A stretch of DNA of 13,550 nt, taken from the NCBI GenBank assembly GCA_021739805.1, contig JAIPBB010000129.1, forward strand, positions 1 to 13,550, read 5' to 3'. Below are positions 1 through 6,108 of the stretch, piece after piece (the stretch's first letter is position 1; each line of letters begins with the position of its first letter). A model generated the notes under the pieces. It did no database searches, was not told the DNA's origin, and worked only from the letters and a program-made list of their open reading frames with translations. This stretch comes from Saprospiraceae bacterium. Its GTDB lineage: Bacteria > Bacteroidota > Bacteroidia > Bacteroidales > JAIPBB01. A program made the position numbers and the translations under genes.

Positions 1-652
1 TTAATTCTTTCTGTGATTGTTTAGTTTCCCCATGAAATTGAGAGTGAACATCCCAGATATATTTTCCTAATACATCCTTTTCTTTTATTCCTGTGATTTT
101 TTCAAGGCTTTTATTCCATTCGATAAGTTTTCCTTCTTCGTCAGTAATCGAAATGCCATCATCAGATTGTTGTATGATATTTCGAAATTTGAATTCACTT
201 TCGATTAATCCTTTTGTTTTTTTCTCAACAAGTTCTTCAAGATTTAATTTTTCTTCACGCAGTTTATCTTCTGCTTCTTTGATTCTGAGCATTACATTAA
301 CTTGTGCCGAAAGTTCAACTGAATCGATTGGTTTTGCCAAAAATGCATCAGCACCAATATCAAGACCTTTAACACGACTTTTGGCATCGGTTTTTATTGC
401 CGTGAGCATAATCACCGGAATATGTTTTGTCAGTTCATCTTCCTTGAGTTTTGTGCAAACTTCAAAACCATCCATTACGGGCATAATAATGTCCAAAAGA
501 ATAGTGTCGGGTTGCTCTTTTCGGGCAATTTCAATTCCTTCTTTTCCGGATAATGCTGTGAGAACTTCACAATTAGGTAAATTGGTTTTTATTACCGCAG
601 CAATTGTGGTTAGATTGTCTTTTTGGTCGTCGATTGCGAGGATGGTTTTCAT
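1..652 (-). CDS. Response regulator with C-terminal PAS domain, partial (runs off left edge)
   Basis: This is the N-terminal 217 residues of a signalling protein that continues past base 1 with no stop codon. Residues 1-122 form a receiver domain. It has the acidic pair D8-D9, phospho-acceptor D54 in the LLDIIMPVMDG motif, T84, and K107 followed by P108. A charged helix at about 124-150 links it to a PAS domain that begins near residue 153 and has the usual FRNIIQQSDDGISITDEEG start. A receiver-PAS protein of this type usually goes on to a histidine kinase or another output domain, but that part is not visible. The ATG at 650-652 was chosen because the next residues (KTILAIDD) form the first receiver strand. 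There is no Shine-Dalgarno sequence. It lies 290 bases downstream of the four-helix-bundle gene, and a 14-bp repeat array fills the gap. It could accept phosphate from the hybrid kinase encoded upstream, which is inference from position only. Confidence 0.93.
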   Translation of the reverse strand, partial: MKTILAIDDQKDNLTTIAAVIKTNLPNCEVLTALSGKEGIEIARKEQPDTILLDIIMPVMDGFEVCTKLKEDELTKHIPVIMLTAIKTDAKSRVKGLDIGADAFLAKPIDSVELSAQVNVMLRIKEAEDKLREEKLNLEELVEKKTKGLIESEFKFRNIIQQSDDGISITDEEGKLIEWNKSLEKITGIKEKDVLGKYIWDVHSQFHGETKQSQKEL

Positions 653-730
653 AATCTTTTGTGGGTTATTTGTTGTTCATTTCTTTTAATTGATAGTCAT
701 TTGCTTCGCGTCATTTACTTCGTGTCATTT

Positions 731-741
731 GCCCTTCGGGC
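731..741. repeat. Small hairpin GCCCTTCGGGC within the 14-bp array, copy 1
   Basis: Perfect 4-bp stem (GCCC/GGGC) around TTC. The centre also reads CTTCGG, which as RNA can form the very stable UUCG tetraloop. Identical copies lie at 819-829 and 879-889, and a base-paired variant at 11740-11750. Confidence 0.75.
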
Positions 742-818
742 GTCATTTGCTTTGCGTCATTTACTTCGTGTTATTTGCTTTGCGTCATTTGCTTCGCGTC
801 ATTTGCTTCGTGTCATTT

Positions 819-829
819 GCCCTTCGGGC
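819..829. repeat. Small hairpin GCCCTTCGGGC, copy 2
   Basis: Identical to the copy at 731-741 and again preceded by GTCATTT and followed by GTCATTTGC, so the 18-base unit was copied as a block. Confidence 0.75.
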
Positions 830-878
830 GTCATTTGCTTCGCGTCATTTGCTTCGCGTTATTTACTTCGTGTCATTT

Positions 879-889
879 GCCCTTCGGGC
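879..889. repeat. Small hairpin GCCCTTCGGGC, copy 3
   Basis: Identical to the copies at 731-741 and 819-829, in the same array context. Confidence 0.75.
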
Positions 890-916
890 GTCATTTGCTT
901 TGCGTCATTTGCTTGC

Positions 917-929
917 GTCATTCGGTTGT
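917..929 (+). repeat. Left inverted repeat bounding a four-helix-bundle gene
   Basis: GTCATTCGGTTGT here is the exact reverse complement of 1354-1366. Counting the next three inward bases, 15 of 16 positions match. The pair encloses the gene at 943-1314 in a 450-bp unit. The left copy is also the degraded end of the 14-bp array and the right copy is the start of the 11-bp array, so the match could come from related repeat motifs instead of true element ends. Confidence 0.6.
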
Positions 930-942
930 CATTTGCTTTGAA

Positions 943-1314
943 TTATTCTTTGTTATTTGTTGTTCCTTTTCCTATTGATTTTATGTAATTGTTGAGTTTT
1001 ATCCCAATATTATTTATTTCGGTTTGGAAAGAAAGGAAATCTGCCTCAGTTATTAAATTCCTGTTTTTTGCTTTTGTTAGCCATGTTTTGGTTTCAAATA
1101 AAGAGCCTCTGGAATAATAATAGAAATTTTTAGATTCTTTATAATGAAATCTTCCATATCCCTCGCTCAAGTTTGCTGCAACTGAATCAACTGCTCTGAC
1201 TAATTGTTTTCCTACCGTATCTTTAGAAAAATATTCCCATTTTATTACGATATTCCAAACCTTTTCCGCAATATCCATTGATAATTGATATACTTGCAAT
1301 TCTTCTAATTTCAT
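943..1314 (-). CDS. Four-helix-bundle protein of the 23S rRNA intervening sequence / S23 family
   Basis: This encodes 123 residues, the normal length for the family first found as an ORF in intervening sequences of 23S rRNA genes (TIGR02436 / 23S_rRNA_IVP). The signature ANLSEGYGRFHYKE spans residues 47-60 and SRGSLFE spans 68-74. Both are hallmarks of the family. The rest is predicted to be amphipathic helix, with no membrane segment or signal peptide. Members form oligomeric helical bundles and their cellular role is not established. The ATG at 1312-1314 starts directly on MKLEELQVYQ, the usual N-terminus. The last few residues (about TTNNKE) are coded by DNA that merges into the downstream repeat array. 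It lies between a hybrid kinase and a response regulator, and a paralogue at 5343-5714 has an equivalent position. It is not inside an rRNA gene here. No reverse transcriptase or variable repeat is present to suggest a diversity-generating retroelement accessory protein. Confidence 0.9.
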   Translation of the reverse strand: MKLEELQVYQLSMDIAEKVWNIVIKWEYFSKDTVGKQLVRAVDSVAANLSEGYGRFHYKESKNFYYYSRGSLFETKTWLTKAKNRNLITEADFLSFQTEINNIGIKLNNYIKSIGKGTTNNKE

Positions 1315-1353
1315 TTTTTTTATTTTATATTTACAAATTCTATATTTTTTATA

Positions 1354-1366
1354 ACAACCGAATGAC
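1354..1366 (-). repeat. Right inverted repeat bounding a four-helix-bundle gene
   Basis: ACAACCGAATGAC is the exact reverse complement of 917-929. It lies about 40 bases upstream of the start codon of the enclosed gene and overlaps the first unit of the 11-bp array. Confidence 0.6.
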
Positions 1367-1413
1367 TATTGAATGACAATTGAATGACTATCGAATGACC
1401 ATCTAATGACCAT
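1359..1413. repeat. 11-bp tandem repeat, five units (CGAATGACTAT family)
   Basis: Five exact-period units start at 1359, 1370, 1381, 1392 and 1403. They differ only at the first bases and at one internal position. The array fills most of the 88-base gap and runs into the 3' end of the hybrid kinase gene, whose last codons and TAG stop lie in the fifth unit. The rest of the gap (1315-1358) is A+T-rich leader for the downstream gene, and I found no convincing promoter motif in it. Confidence 0.93.
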
Positions 1414-4400
1414 TCAACAATCTCCCAATCTCCCCAAACAATTCATCCTGCTCAATTGGCTTTGGAATATATCCGTCGCAGCCTGCTTCAAGGAATTTTT
1501 CTTTATCTCCAAGCATTGCTTGTGCTGTTACTGCTATCACTGCTATATCTTTTGTTTTATCATTTCCTTTTAAAATTTGAATAACTTTTTCACCCTCCAT
1601 TTCAGGAAGTGACATATCAAGTAGTATCAAATCAGGTTGTTGAGATTGTGCAATCTTTAACCCCTGTTCTCCATCAACAGCTTCATAAATATTATACTTT
1701 CCTTTTAATATTGCTTTTAGCGTAGTCATATTGTCGGGATTGTCTTCTACTATGAGGATGTTTGGCAGATTGGTTTCGGGTTTCGCACTTCGACTTTGCT
1801 CTGTGTAAAAGTTACGAGTTACGGATTCCGAGTTACGAGTTTCGAGTTCCGCACTTCGACTCCGCTCAGTGTAAAAGTTCCGAGTTCCGAGTTTTGGTTC
1901 GATATTAAGCATTAACCTTATTTTGTTTAGCAGCTTATCAATATCAACATCGCCTTTATGTATTAATTGCTGAATATTATTTGAACTTAGTTTTGCCAGC
2001 TCATCTTTTGTAAGGTCTTTTGCAGTGAGAATTAATACAGGAATATTTTTTGTTTTTTCAGTGGTTCTAATATCTTCAAGAACTTCAAAGCCATCAATTT
2101 CGGGCATCATCAGGTCAAGAATAATCCCATGGGGGATTGAATGTTTGAAGTAATCCAATGCTTCTTGTCCTCCTCTTGCCACATTAATAATATATCCTTC
2201 TTCTTTTAAAACTGCTTTAAGTTGGGTTATAACATCGTCGTTATCATCAATAATAAGGATGTGAGATTCAGCAATCTTATTTTCTTCATCAATATCTTTT
2301 TCTTTTGATAGGAGGGAGTCATACGGCTTTGCTTTTGATGTTTTTTTCTTGTGATTATTCTCATCAACAATATAAATGTCTTCACTCCATTTTATCGGTA
2401 TGGTGATAGTGAAAACAGTGCCTTCACCTAATTTACTTTCAACCGAAATTTCACAGCCAAGAACTTTTGACATTTTTTTAGCAATAGCAAGTCCAAGACC
2501 GGTGCCTTCAAATCTTCGTGAAGTGCTGCCATCAACTTGCCTGAATTCATCAAAAATATATGGGAGCATTTCTTCCGAAATACCAATGCCGCTATCTTTC
2601 ACTTCGACAACAAGGCTTTTGCTCTCCTGGCGAACTGAAATATCCACACTTCCATCTTCAGTGAATTTTACTGCATTTCCGATAATATTAGTTAGAATAT
2701 GATAAAGTTTTGATTCGTCAGTTTCAATGAAAGGTAAATCTGCGGGAATATTTAATGATAAAGCCAAAGCCTTTTCTTCAGCAATGCTTTGCAAATTCTC
2801 GGCAGTCATTTTAAGAAGTGAAGAAAGCGAAATAAATTCGGGTGAAATTTCCATTTTTCCTGCTTCAATTTTCGAAAGGTCGAGAATATCATTTATTAAA
2901 TTCAAAAGCTTTTTGCCATTACGTTCAACAATTTCGAGATAATTGTTTTCTTCATCATTGAGTTTGTTTTTTGCCTGCATTATTAATACCCGTGAGAGTG
3001 CCATTATTGAATTCAGCGGAGTTCGCAACTCATGGCTCATATTCGACAAAAATTCACTTTTTAGTTTATTAGCTTCTTCAACCTGTTTTCTTTGAGCTTC
3101 GAGTTCAATGTTTTGTTCCTGAAGCTCTTCCGAAGTATGTTGTAGCTCTTCTGTCTGATTTTGCAACTCTTCCGACTGCTCTTGCAATTCTTCCGCTTGT
3201 GCTTGCAGTTCTTCAGCCTGTTCCTGCAATTCTTCTGTTTTTAATTCCAATTGCCGGTTCATTATTGTTAATTGTTCAGCAAGTATTCTGGTTCTTTCGC
3301 CGGAAAGTAAATTCGAATAAGCAGTATTAATATTTGTCCAGGACTGATTAAGAATTTCTAAAGCGTATTTCTCAAATTTGTTTTTGTTAAGTATTGTAAT
3401 AACAGCGACTATAACATCATCTGTCACTATTGGAATAAATGTAATTTCATAGGGTATATCCCCAAAAACATCCTTAACCCTTGAATGTATAGTATTAGGC
3501 GGGATTGACAGGCGTTGAATTTCTTTTTTCGATATTAATTTATTAAAATTATCTTTTAAATCTTTAGCTTCCAACAAAGAAAGTAATTCTTTTGTAAAGC
3601 CAATAGTTGCTATGTTTTCATAGTCATTTGCCGAATAACTATGAATTCCGAATGAAATAAGGTCAGCTTTACAAATGTCTTTTAATTGATAGATTAAAGA
3701 ATCAGCAAATTCATTCATTGATGATTTTCCAATCATTGCTTCTGTTATCAAATTCACCCCCTCCTGAATTTTTATTCTTGATTCGGTCATTTCTGCCATT
3801 TCATTAATCTGTCTTGAAAGAGAGCCAAGCTCTCCTTTAGATTTTGAACTACTTCTTGCCCTTAAGTCACCTTTTGATATTTGTTGAGTGATTTTATTTA
3901 TTTCAATAATTGGTCGCGAAATGGAACTACTTATAATTATAGCGACAATAATAATAACTAGTAAGTATATGGAAAAAATAATCAAATATTTCCTTATCAT
4001 AACCCGAATAGGGGCATTTAATTCATGCATATCTTGTTTACATACAAAGCCCCAACCAGTTTTATCAATATGGTCATATGCGGCAAGGACTTTTTTATTT
4101 CGATAATCATTTGTGATAATAATACCTGTTTGACCGGAAGCAGCCTTAACAGCCGGCTCAGCACTAATTTGAAGGTTTAATGGTGCATCTTTATGCCATC
4201 TTAATTCGTTTAGTGCCAGAACATCTTTATTTACAATAAGTGTTTCACCGGTTTTGCCCAACCCAACTCTGTTAAGGAGAAGCTTGTATAAAGTACTGTC
4301 TAAATCAAGATAGGCAACAAGTATTCCAATAATATGCTCCCCGTTATGTTGGGTGCAAAAAATAGGAATCGAATAAGTAATAGTATTGTGAGATAAGAAT

Positions 4401-4897
4401 TCTGAATAATAAACATCGGAGAAAGATAGTTTTCCGGTTTTTAAAGGGTTTTTAAAATAATCTTTTGACTTTACATCCTTACCTAATAATGAATCATTTG
4501 TAGTAGAAATAATCCTTGCGTTATGTGGATTTATTATAAAAATATCATGATAAGAAGTATAGTTTTTTTGATATCGGTGTATGATCTCATTTACTTCCTT
4601 TAGGATATGATTGTCAGTTGTGTTAATAGATTCATCTTTAATAATATATTCCAGATCCGTAAGTTCTTTGTTTGTTGCCATTGTTCGCAAATCACTTTCT
4701 CTTTCTGTTAACCATGCATTTAGTCTGTTGACTTTTAAATCTCTTATTGCAGTAAGCTTATCAAAAGTTCGTTTTTCAATATTTTTTGCTTGCTGAGTAT
4801 AAGTGATTAACATAACCGTTGTTAAAGGAATTATAGTTAAAAGTAAAAACCAAAATAGCAGCCTGCTTCTGATACTGTTAATGTCTATTTTTATCAT
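1403..4897 (-). CDS. Membrane-bound hybrid histidine kinase: Cache-HAMP-GAF-like-HisKA-HATPase-REC-REC
   Basis: This encodes 1164 residues. Membrane segments lie at about 12-33 and 304-323, with a Cache-type extracellular sensor between them (YHDIFIINPHNARII near 116-130). HAMP spans about 324-378 and a GAF-like region about 385-535. A long coiled coil at 550-612 is built from repeated EELQxQ heptads. The kinase core has H622 in SHELRTPLNS, the N box around N741, D768-x-G-x-G, and EGTGLGLAI at 797-805. Receiver 1 has D884/D885, D928, T958 and K981, with G after the lysine instead of P. Receiver 2 has E1051/D1052, D1094, T1124 and K1146-P. It should sense an extracellular ligand and pass phosphate from H622 to its receivers and perhaps to other receiver proteins. 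Residues about 1003-1043, between the receivers, are translated repeat DNA. The TAG stop lies inside an 11-bp array. The ATG is followed directly by the first membrane helix, and a 9-bp repeat array lies upstream, so the promoter is not evident. Confidence 0.95.
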   Translation of the reverse strand: MIKIDINSIRSRLLFWFLLLTIIPLTTVMLITYTQQAKNIEKRTFDKLTAIRDLKVNRLNAWLTERESDLRTMATNKELTDLEYIIKDESINTTDNHILKEVNEIIHRYQKNYTSYHDIFIINPHNARIISTTNDSLLGKDVKSKDYFKNPLKTGKLSFSDVYYSEFLSHNTITYSIPIFCTQHNGEHIIGILVAYLDLDSTLYKLLLNRVGLGKTGETLIVNKDVLALNELRWHKDAPLNLQISAEPAVKAASGQTGIIITNDYRNKKVLAAYDHIDKTGWGFVCKQDMHELNAPIRVMIRKYLIIFSIYLLVIIIVAIIISSSISRPIIEINKITQQISKGDLRARSSSKSKGELGSLSRQINEMAEMTESRIKIQEGVNLITEAMIGKSSMNEFADSLIYQLKDICKADLISFGIHSYSANDYENIATIGFTKELLSLLEAKDLKDNFNKLISKKEIQRLSIPPNTIHSRVKDVFGDIPYEITFIPIVTDDVIVAVITILNKNKFEKYALEILNQSWTNINTAYSNLLSGERTRILAEQLTIMNRQLELKTEELQEQAEELQAQAEELQEQSEELQNQTEELQHTSEELQEQNIELEAQRKQVEEANKLKSEFLSNMSHELRTPLNSIMALSRVLIMQAKNKLNDEENNYLEIVERNGKKLLNLINDILDLSKIEAGKMEISPEFISLSSLLKMTAENLQSIAEEKALALSLNIPADLPFIETDESKLYHILTNIIGNAVKFTEDGSVDISVRQESKSLVVEVKDSGIGISEEMLPYIFDEFRQVDGSTSRRFEGTGLGLAIAKKMSKVLGCEISVESKLGEGTVFTITIPIKWSEDIYIVDENNHKKKTSKAKPYDSLLSKEKDIDEENKIAESHILIIDDNDDVITQLKAVLKEEGYIINVARGGQEALDYFKHSIPHGIILDLMMPEIDGFEVLEDIRTTEKTKNIPVLILTAKDLTKDELAKLSSNNIQQLIHKGDVDIDKLLNKIRLMLNIEPKLGTRNFYTERSRSAELETRNSESVTRNFYTEQSRSAKPETNLPNILIVEDNPDNMTTLKAILKGKYNIYEAVDGEQGLKIAQSQQPDLILLDMSLPEMEGEKVIQILKGNDKTKDIAVIAVTAQAMLGDKEKFLEAGCDGYIPKPIEQDELFGEIGRLLNGH
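1769..1891. repeat. Intergenic-type hairpin repeat inserted in frame in the hybrid kinase gene
   Basis: Two copies of the CACTTCGAC-type element (1786-1806 and 1852-1871) lie here, each followed by GTAAAAGTT and then CGAGTT-rich filler. They are read in frame as NFYTERSRSAELET and NFYTEQSRSAKPET, which form the linker between receivers 1 and 2. The same element occurs between genes at 10194-10219, 11916-11952 and 12830-12904. The copy at 1852-1871 has the full CACT/AGTG outer stem, while the copy at 1786-1806 has changed one of the pairing bases. Confidence 0.9.
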
Positions 4898-4909
4898 TGT
4901 TTATGTTTT

Positions 4910-5246
4910 GTTAAGTTGTTAAGTGGTTAAGTTGTTAAGTGGTTAAGTTGTTAAGTTGTTAATTTGTTAAGTGGTTTAGTTGTTAAGTTGTTAATTTGTT
5001 AAGTGGTTTAGTTGTTAAGTGGTTTAGTTGTTTAGTTGTTAAGTTGTTGAGTTGTTAAGTTGTTGAGTTGTTAAGTTGTTAAATTGTTGAGTGGTTAAGT
5101 TGTTAAGTTGTTAAGTGGTTAAGTTGTTAAGTTGTTGAGTTGTTGAGTTGTTAAGTTGTTGAGTTGTTAAGTGGTTGAGTTGTTAAGTGGTTTAGTTGTT
5201 AAGTGGTTTAGTTGTTAAGTTGTTGAGTTGTTAAGTTGTTAAGTTG
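4910..5246. repeat. 9-bp tandem repeat array A, TG-rich part (GTTAAGTTG family)
   Basis: About 37 units of nine bases follow one another. The main forms are GTTAAGTTG, GTTAAGTGG, GTTTAGTTG, GTTAATTTG and GTTGAGTTG. The array fills the region directly upstream of the hybrid kinase start codon and joins the CA-rich array at 5247. Plus-strand composition is almost free of C. I see no other feature in the gap 4898-5342. Confidence 0.95.
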
Positions 5247-5254
5247 GCATTCAA
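5194..5254 (+). repeat. Direct repeat, copy 1, spanning the array A junction
   Basis: About 61 bases here are identical to 5942-6002. The shared stretch contains six or more 9-bp units and ends in TTAAGTTGGCATTCAA, the point where the TG-rich array changes to the CA-rich array. Confidence 0.85.
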
Positions 5255-5335
5255 CCTACTCAACCTACTCAACTACTCACCCCACTCAACTACTCACTCC
5301 ACTCAACTACTCACCCCACTCACCCAACTCACCCT
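5247..5335. repeat. CA-rich tandem array A (CTCAACCTA / CTCACCCCA units)
   Basis: Alternating 8- and 9-base units such as CTCAACTA, CTCAACCTA and CTCACCCCA run up to the stop codon of the four-helix-bundle gene at 5343. The plus strand is almost free of G. The CTCAAC motif is complementary to GTTGAG in the adjoining TG-rich array, so the two halves form a loose, imperfect inverted repeat around GGCATTCAA. Confidence 0.92.
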
Positions 5336-5342
5336 TCTTACT

Positions 5343-5714
5343 CTATTTTCGCCCTTTAAGGTATTTTATATATCCATTTAATAATTTAATTTCTTCATTT
5401 ATATCGTTTTTGAGATTATCAAATATGTTTTTTTCAATATATTCTTCATCGAGTGCAACATAGATATGATCCACTAATTCAAAAAGCGAACCTCTTGAAA
5501 TCCTGCAAAATTGAATGTTCTCTTTATAATGAAACCTACCATAGCCTTCTGCAATATTGGCAGTAACAGAACGAGACGCTCTGATTATCTGGTCTGTAAG
5601 TTTGTACTTTTCATCAGATGGAAAACTCTTTGTAAGTTTAGAAAATTTTTTGCGTAATTCTCTTCCCTTTATCCAAACTTCTAATGTTTCAAATGTTGAT
5701 TTTATTTCAGTCAT
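5343..5714 (-). CDS. Four-helix-bundle protein of the 23S rRNA intervening sequence / S23 family (second paralogue)
   Basis: This encodes 123 residues, exactly the length of the paralogue at 943-1314. The core TANIAEGYGRFHYKE (51-65) and SRGSLFE (73-79) is nearly identical to the paralogue, but the N-terminal and C-terminal helices differ strongly. It is therefore an old paralogue, not a recent copy. It is predicted to be all helical and soluble, with no catalytic motif, and its function is unknown. The ATG at 5712-5714 leads into the typical FETLEVWIKGRELRK start and is preceded by A-rich DNA without a Shine-Dalgarno sequence. Both sides are occupied by composite repeat arrays that share about 61 identical bases, so the gene is carried between long direct repeats. 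It lies downstream of the multi-PAS sensor and upstream of the hybrid kinase, all on the same strand. The gaps of 394 and 445 bases make a simple operon uncertain. Confidence 0.9.
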   Translation of the reverse strand: MTEIKSTFETLEVWIKGRELRKKFSKLTKSFPSDEKYKLTDQIIRASRSVTANIAEGYGRFHYKENIQFCRISRGSLFELVDHIYVALDEEYIEKNIFDNLKNDINEEIKLLNGYIKYLKGRK

Positions 5715-5737
5715 ATTTCTATTGTATTTTTGTTTTT

Positions 5738-5994
5738 GTTAAGTTGTTAAGTTGTTAAGTTGTTAATTTGTTAAGTGGTTTAGTTGTTAAGTTGTTAAGT
5801 TGTTAATTTGTTAAGTTGTTAAGTTGTTAAGTTGTTAATTTGTTAAGTGGTTTAGTTGTTAAGTTGTTAAGTTGTTTAGTTGTTAAGTTGTTTAGTTGTT
5901 AAGTGGTTTAGTTGTTAAGTGGTTAAGTTGTTAAGTTGTTAAGTTGTTAAGTGGTTTAGTTGTTAAGTTGTTGAGTTGTTAAGTTGTTAAGTTG
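5738..5994. repeat. 9-bp tandem repeat array B, TG-rich part (GTTAAGTTG family)
   Basis: About 28 units of the same family as array A lie just upstream of the four-helix-bundle start codon. The unit order differs from array A except near the junction, so the two arrays share an origin and have since been rearranged. I see no other feature in the gap 5715-6108. Confidence 0.95.
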
Positions 5995-6002
5995 GCATTC
6001 AA
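5942..6002 (+). repeat. Direct repeat, copy 2, spanning the array B junction
   Basis: Identical over about 61 bases to 5194-5254, in the same orientation, 748 bases away. Recombination between the copies would remove or duplicate the four-helix-bundle gene. Confidence 0.85.
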
Positions 6003-6108
6003 ACTACTCAACCCACTCAACTACTCACCCCACTCAACCACTCACCCCACTCAACCTACTCACCCCACTCAACCTACTCACCCCACTCAACCTACTCACC
6101 CTCTCAAC
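5995..6108. repeat. CA-rich tandem array B (CTCAACCTA / CTCACCCCA units)
   Basis: Same design as 5247-5335 but longer. It settles into a regular alternation of CTCACCCCA and CTCAACCTA with an 18-base period between about 6040 and 6100, and it ends at the TAG stop codon of the PAS sensor gene (6109-6111). Confidence 0.92.

Larger units (their letters stand above)
696..940. repeat. 14-bp tandem repeat array (GTCATTTGCTTCGC family)
   Basis: About sixteen units fill the gap between two genes. The common unit is GTCATTTGCTTCGC with variants ending in TTCGT or TTTGC. Three units are replaced by an 18-base form carrying GCCCTTCGGGC. The last units degrade to a 13-base form and a short GTCATTCG form. 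No stop codon occurs in any plus-strand frame across most of the array, so open frames appear there by chance. Nothing else is visible in this gap. A diverged copy of the same family occurs at 11729-11815. Confidence 0.95.

Noticed and set aside
696..940. Possible CRISPR array
   Set aside because: Units are contiguous 14-18 bp repeats with no unique spacers of constant length, and no cas genes are nearby. The same holds for the arrays at 4910-6108.
623..988. Three overlapping plus-strand open frames (623-988, 690-941, 775-978)
   Set aside because: All are translations of the 14-bp array in different frames. The products are low-complexity CHLLRVICFASF-type strings with no domain, and stops are absent only because the repeat unit lacks them.
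943..1314. Avd accessory protein of a diversity-generating retroelement
   Set aside because: The fold family is related, but there is no reverse transcriptase, template repeat or variable repeat in the window.
1315..1358. Bacteroidota promoter for the first four-helix-bundle gene
   Set aside because: The minus-strand TATAGAATTTG resembles TAnnTTTG but has one base too many between TA and TTTG, and no TTG lies at the right distance. It is not better than chance in such A+T-rich DNA.
3888..4106. Plus-strand frames inside the large minus-strand genes (for example 2376-2702, 3888-4106, 9287-9550, 13191-13427)
   Set aside because: They are antisense to well-supported domain-bearing genes, have no recognisable domains, and reflect the composition of the real gene on the other strand.
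943..5714. Insertion of four-helix-bundle genes in a 23S rRNA gene
   Set aside because: No rRNA sequence flanks either gene. The flanks are repeat arrays and protein genes.
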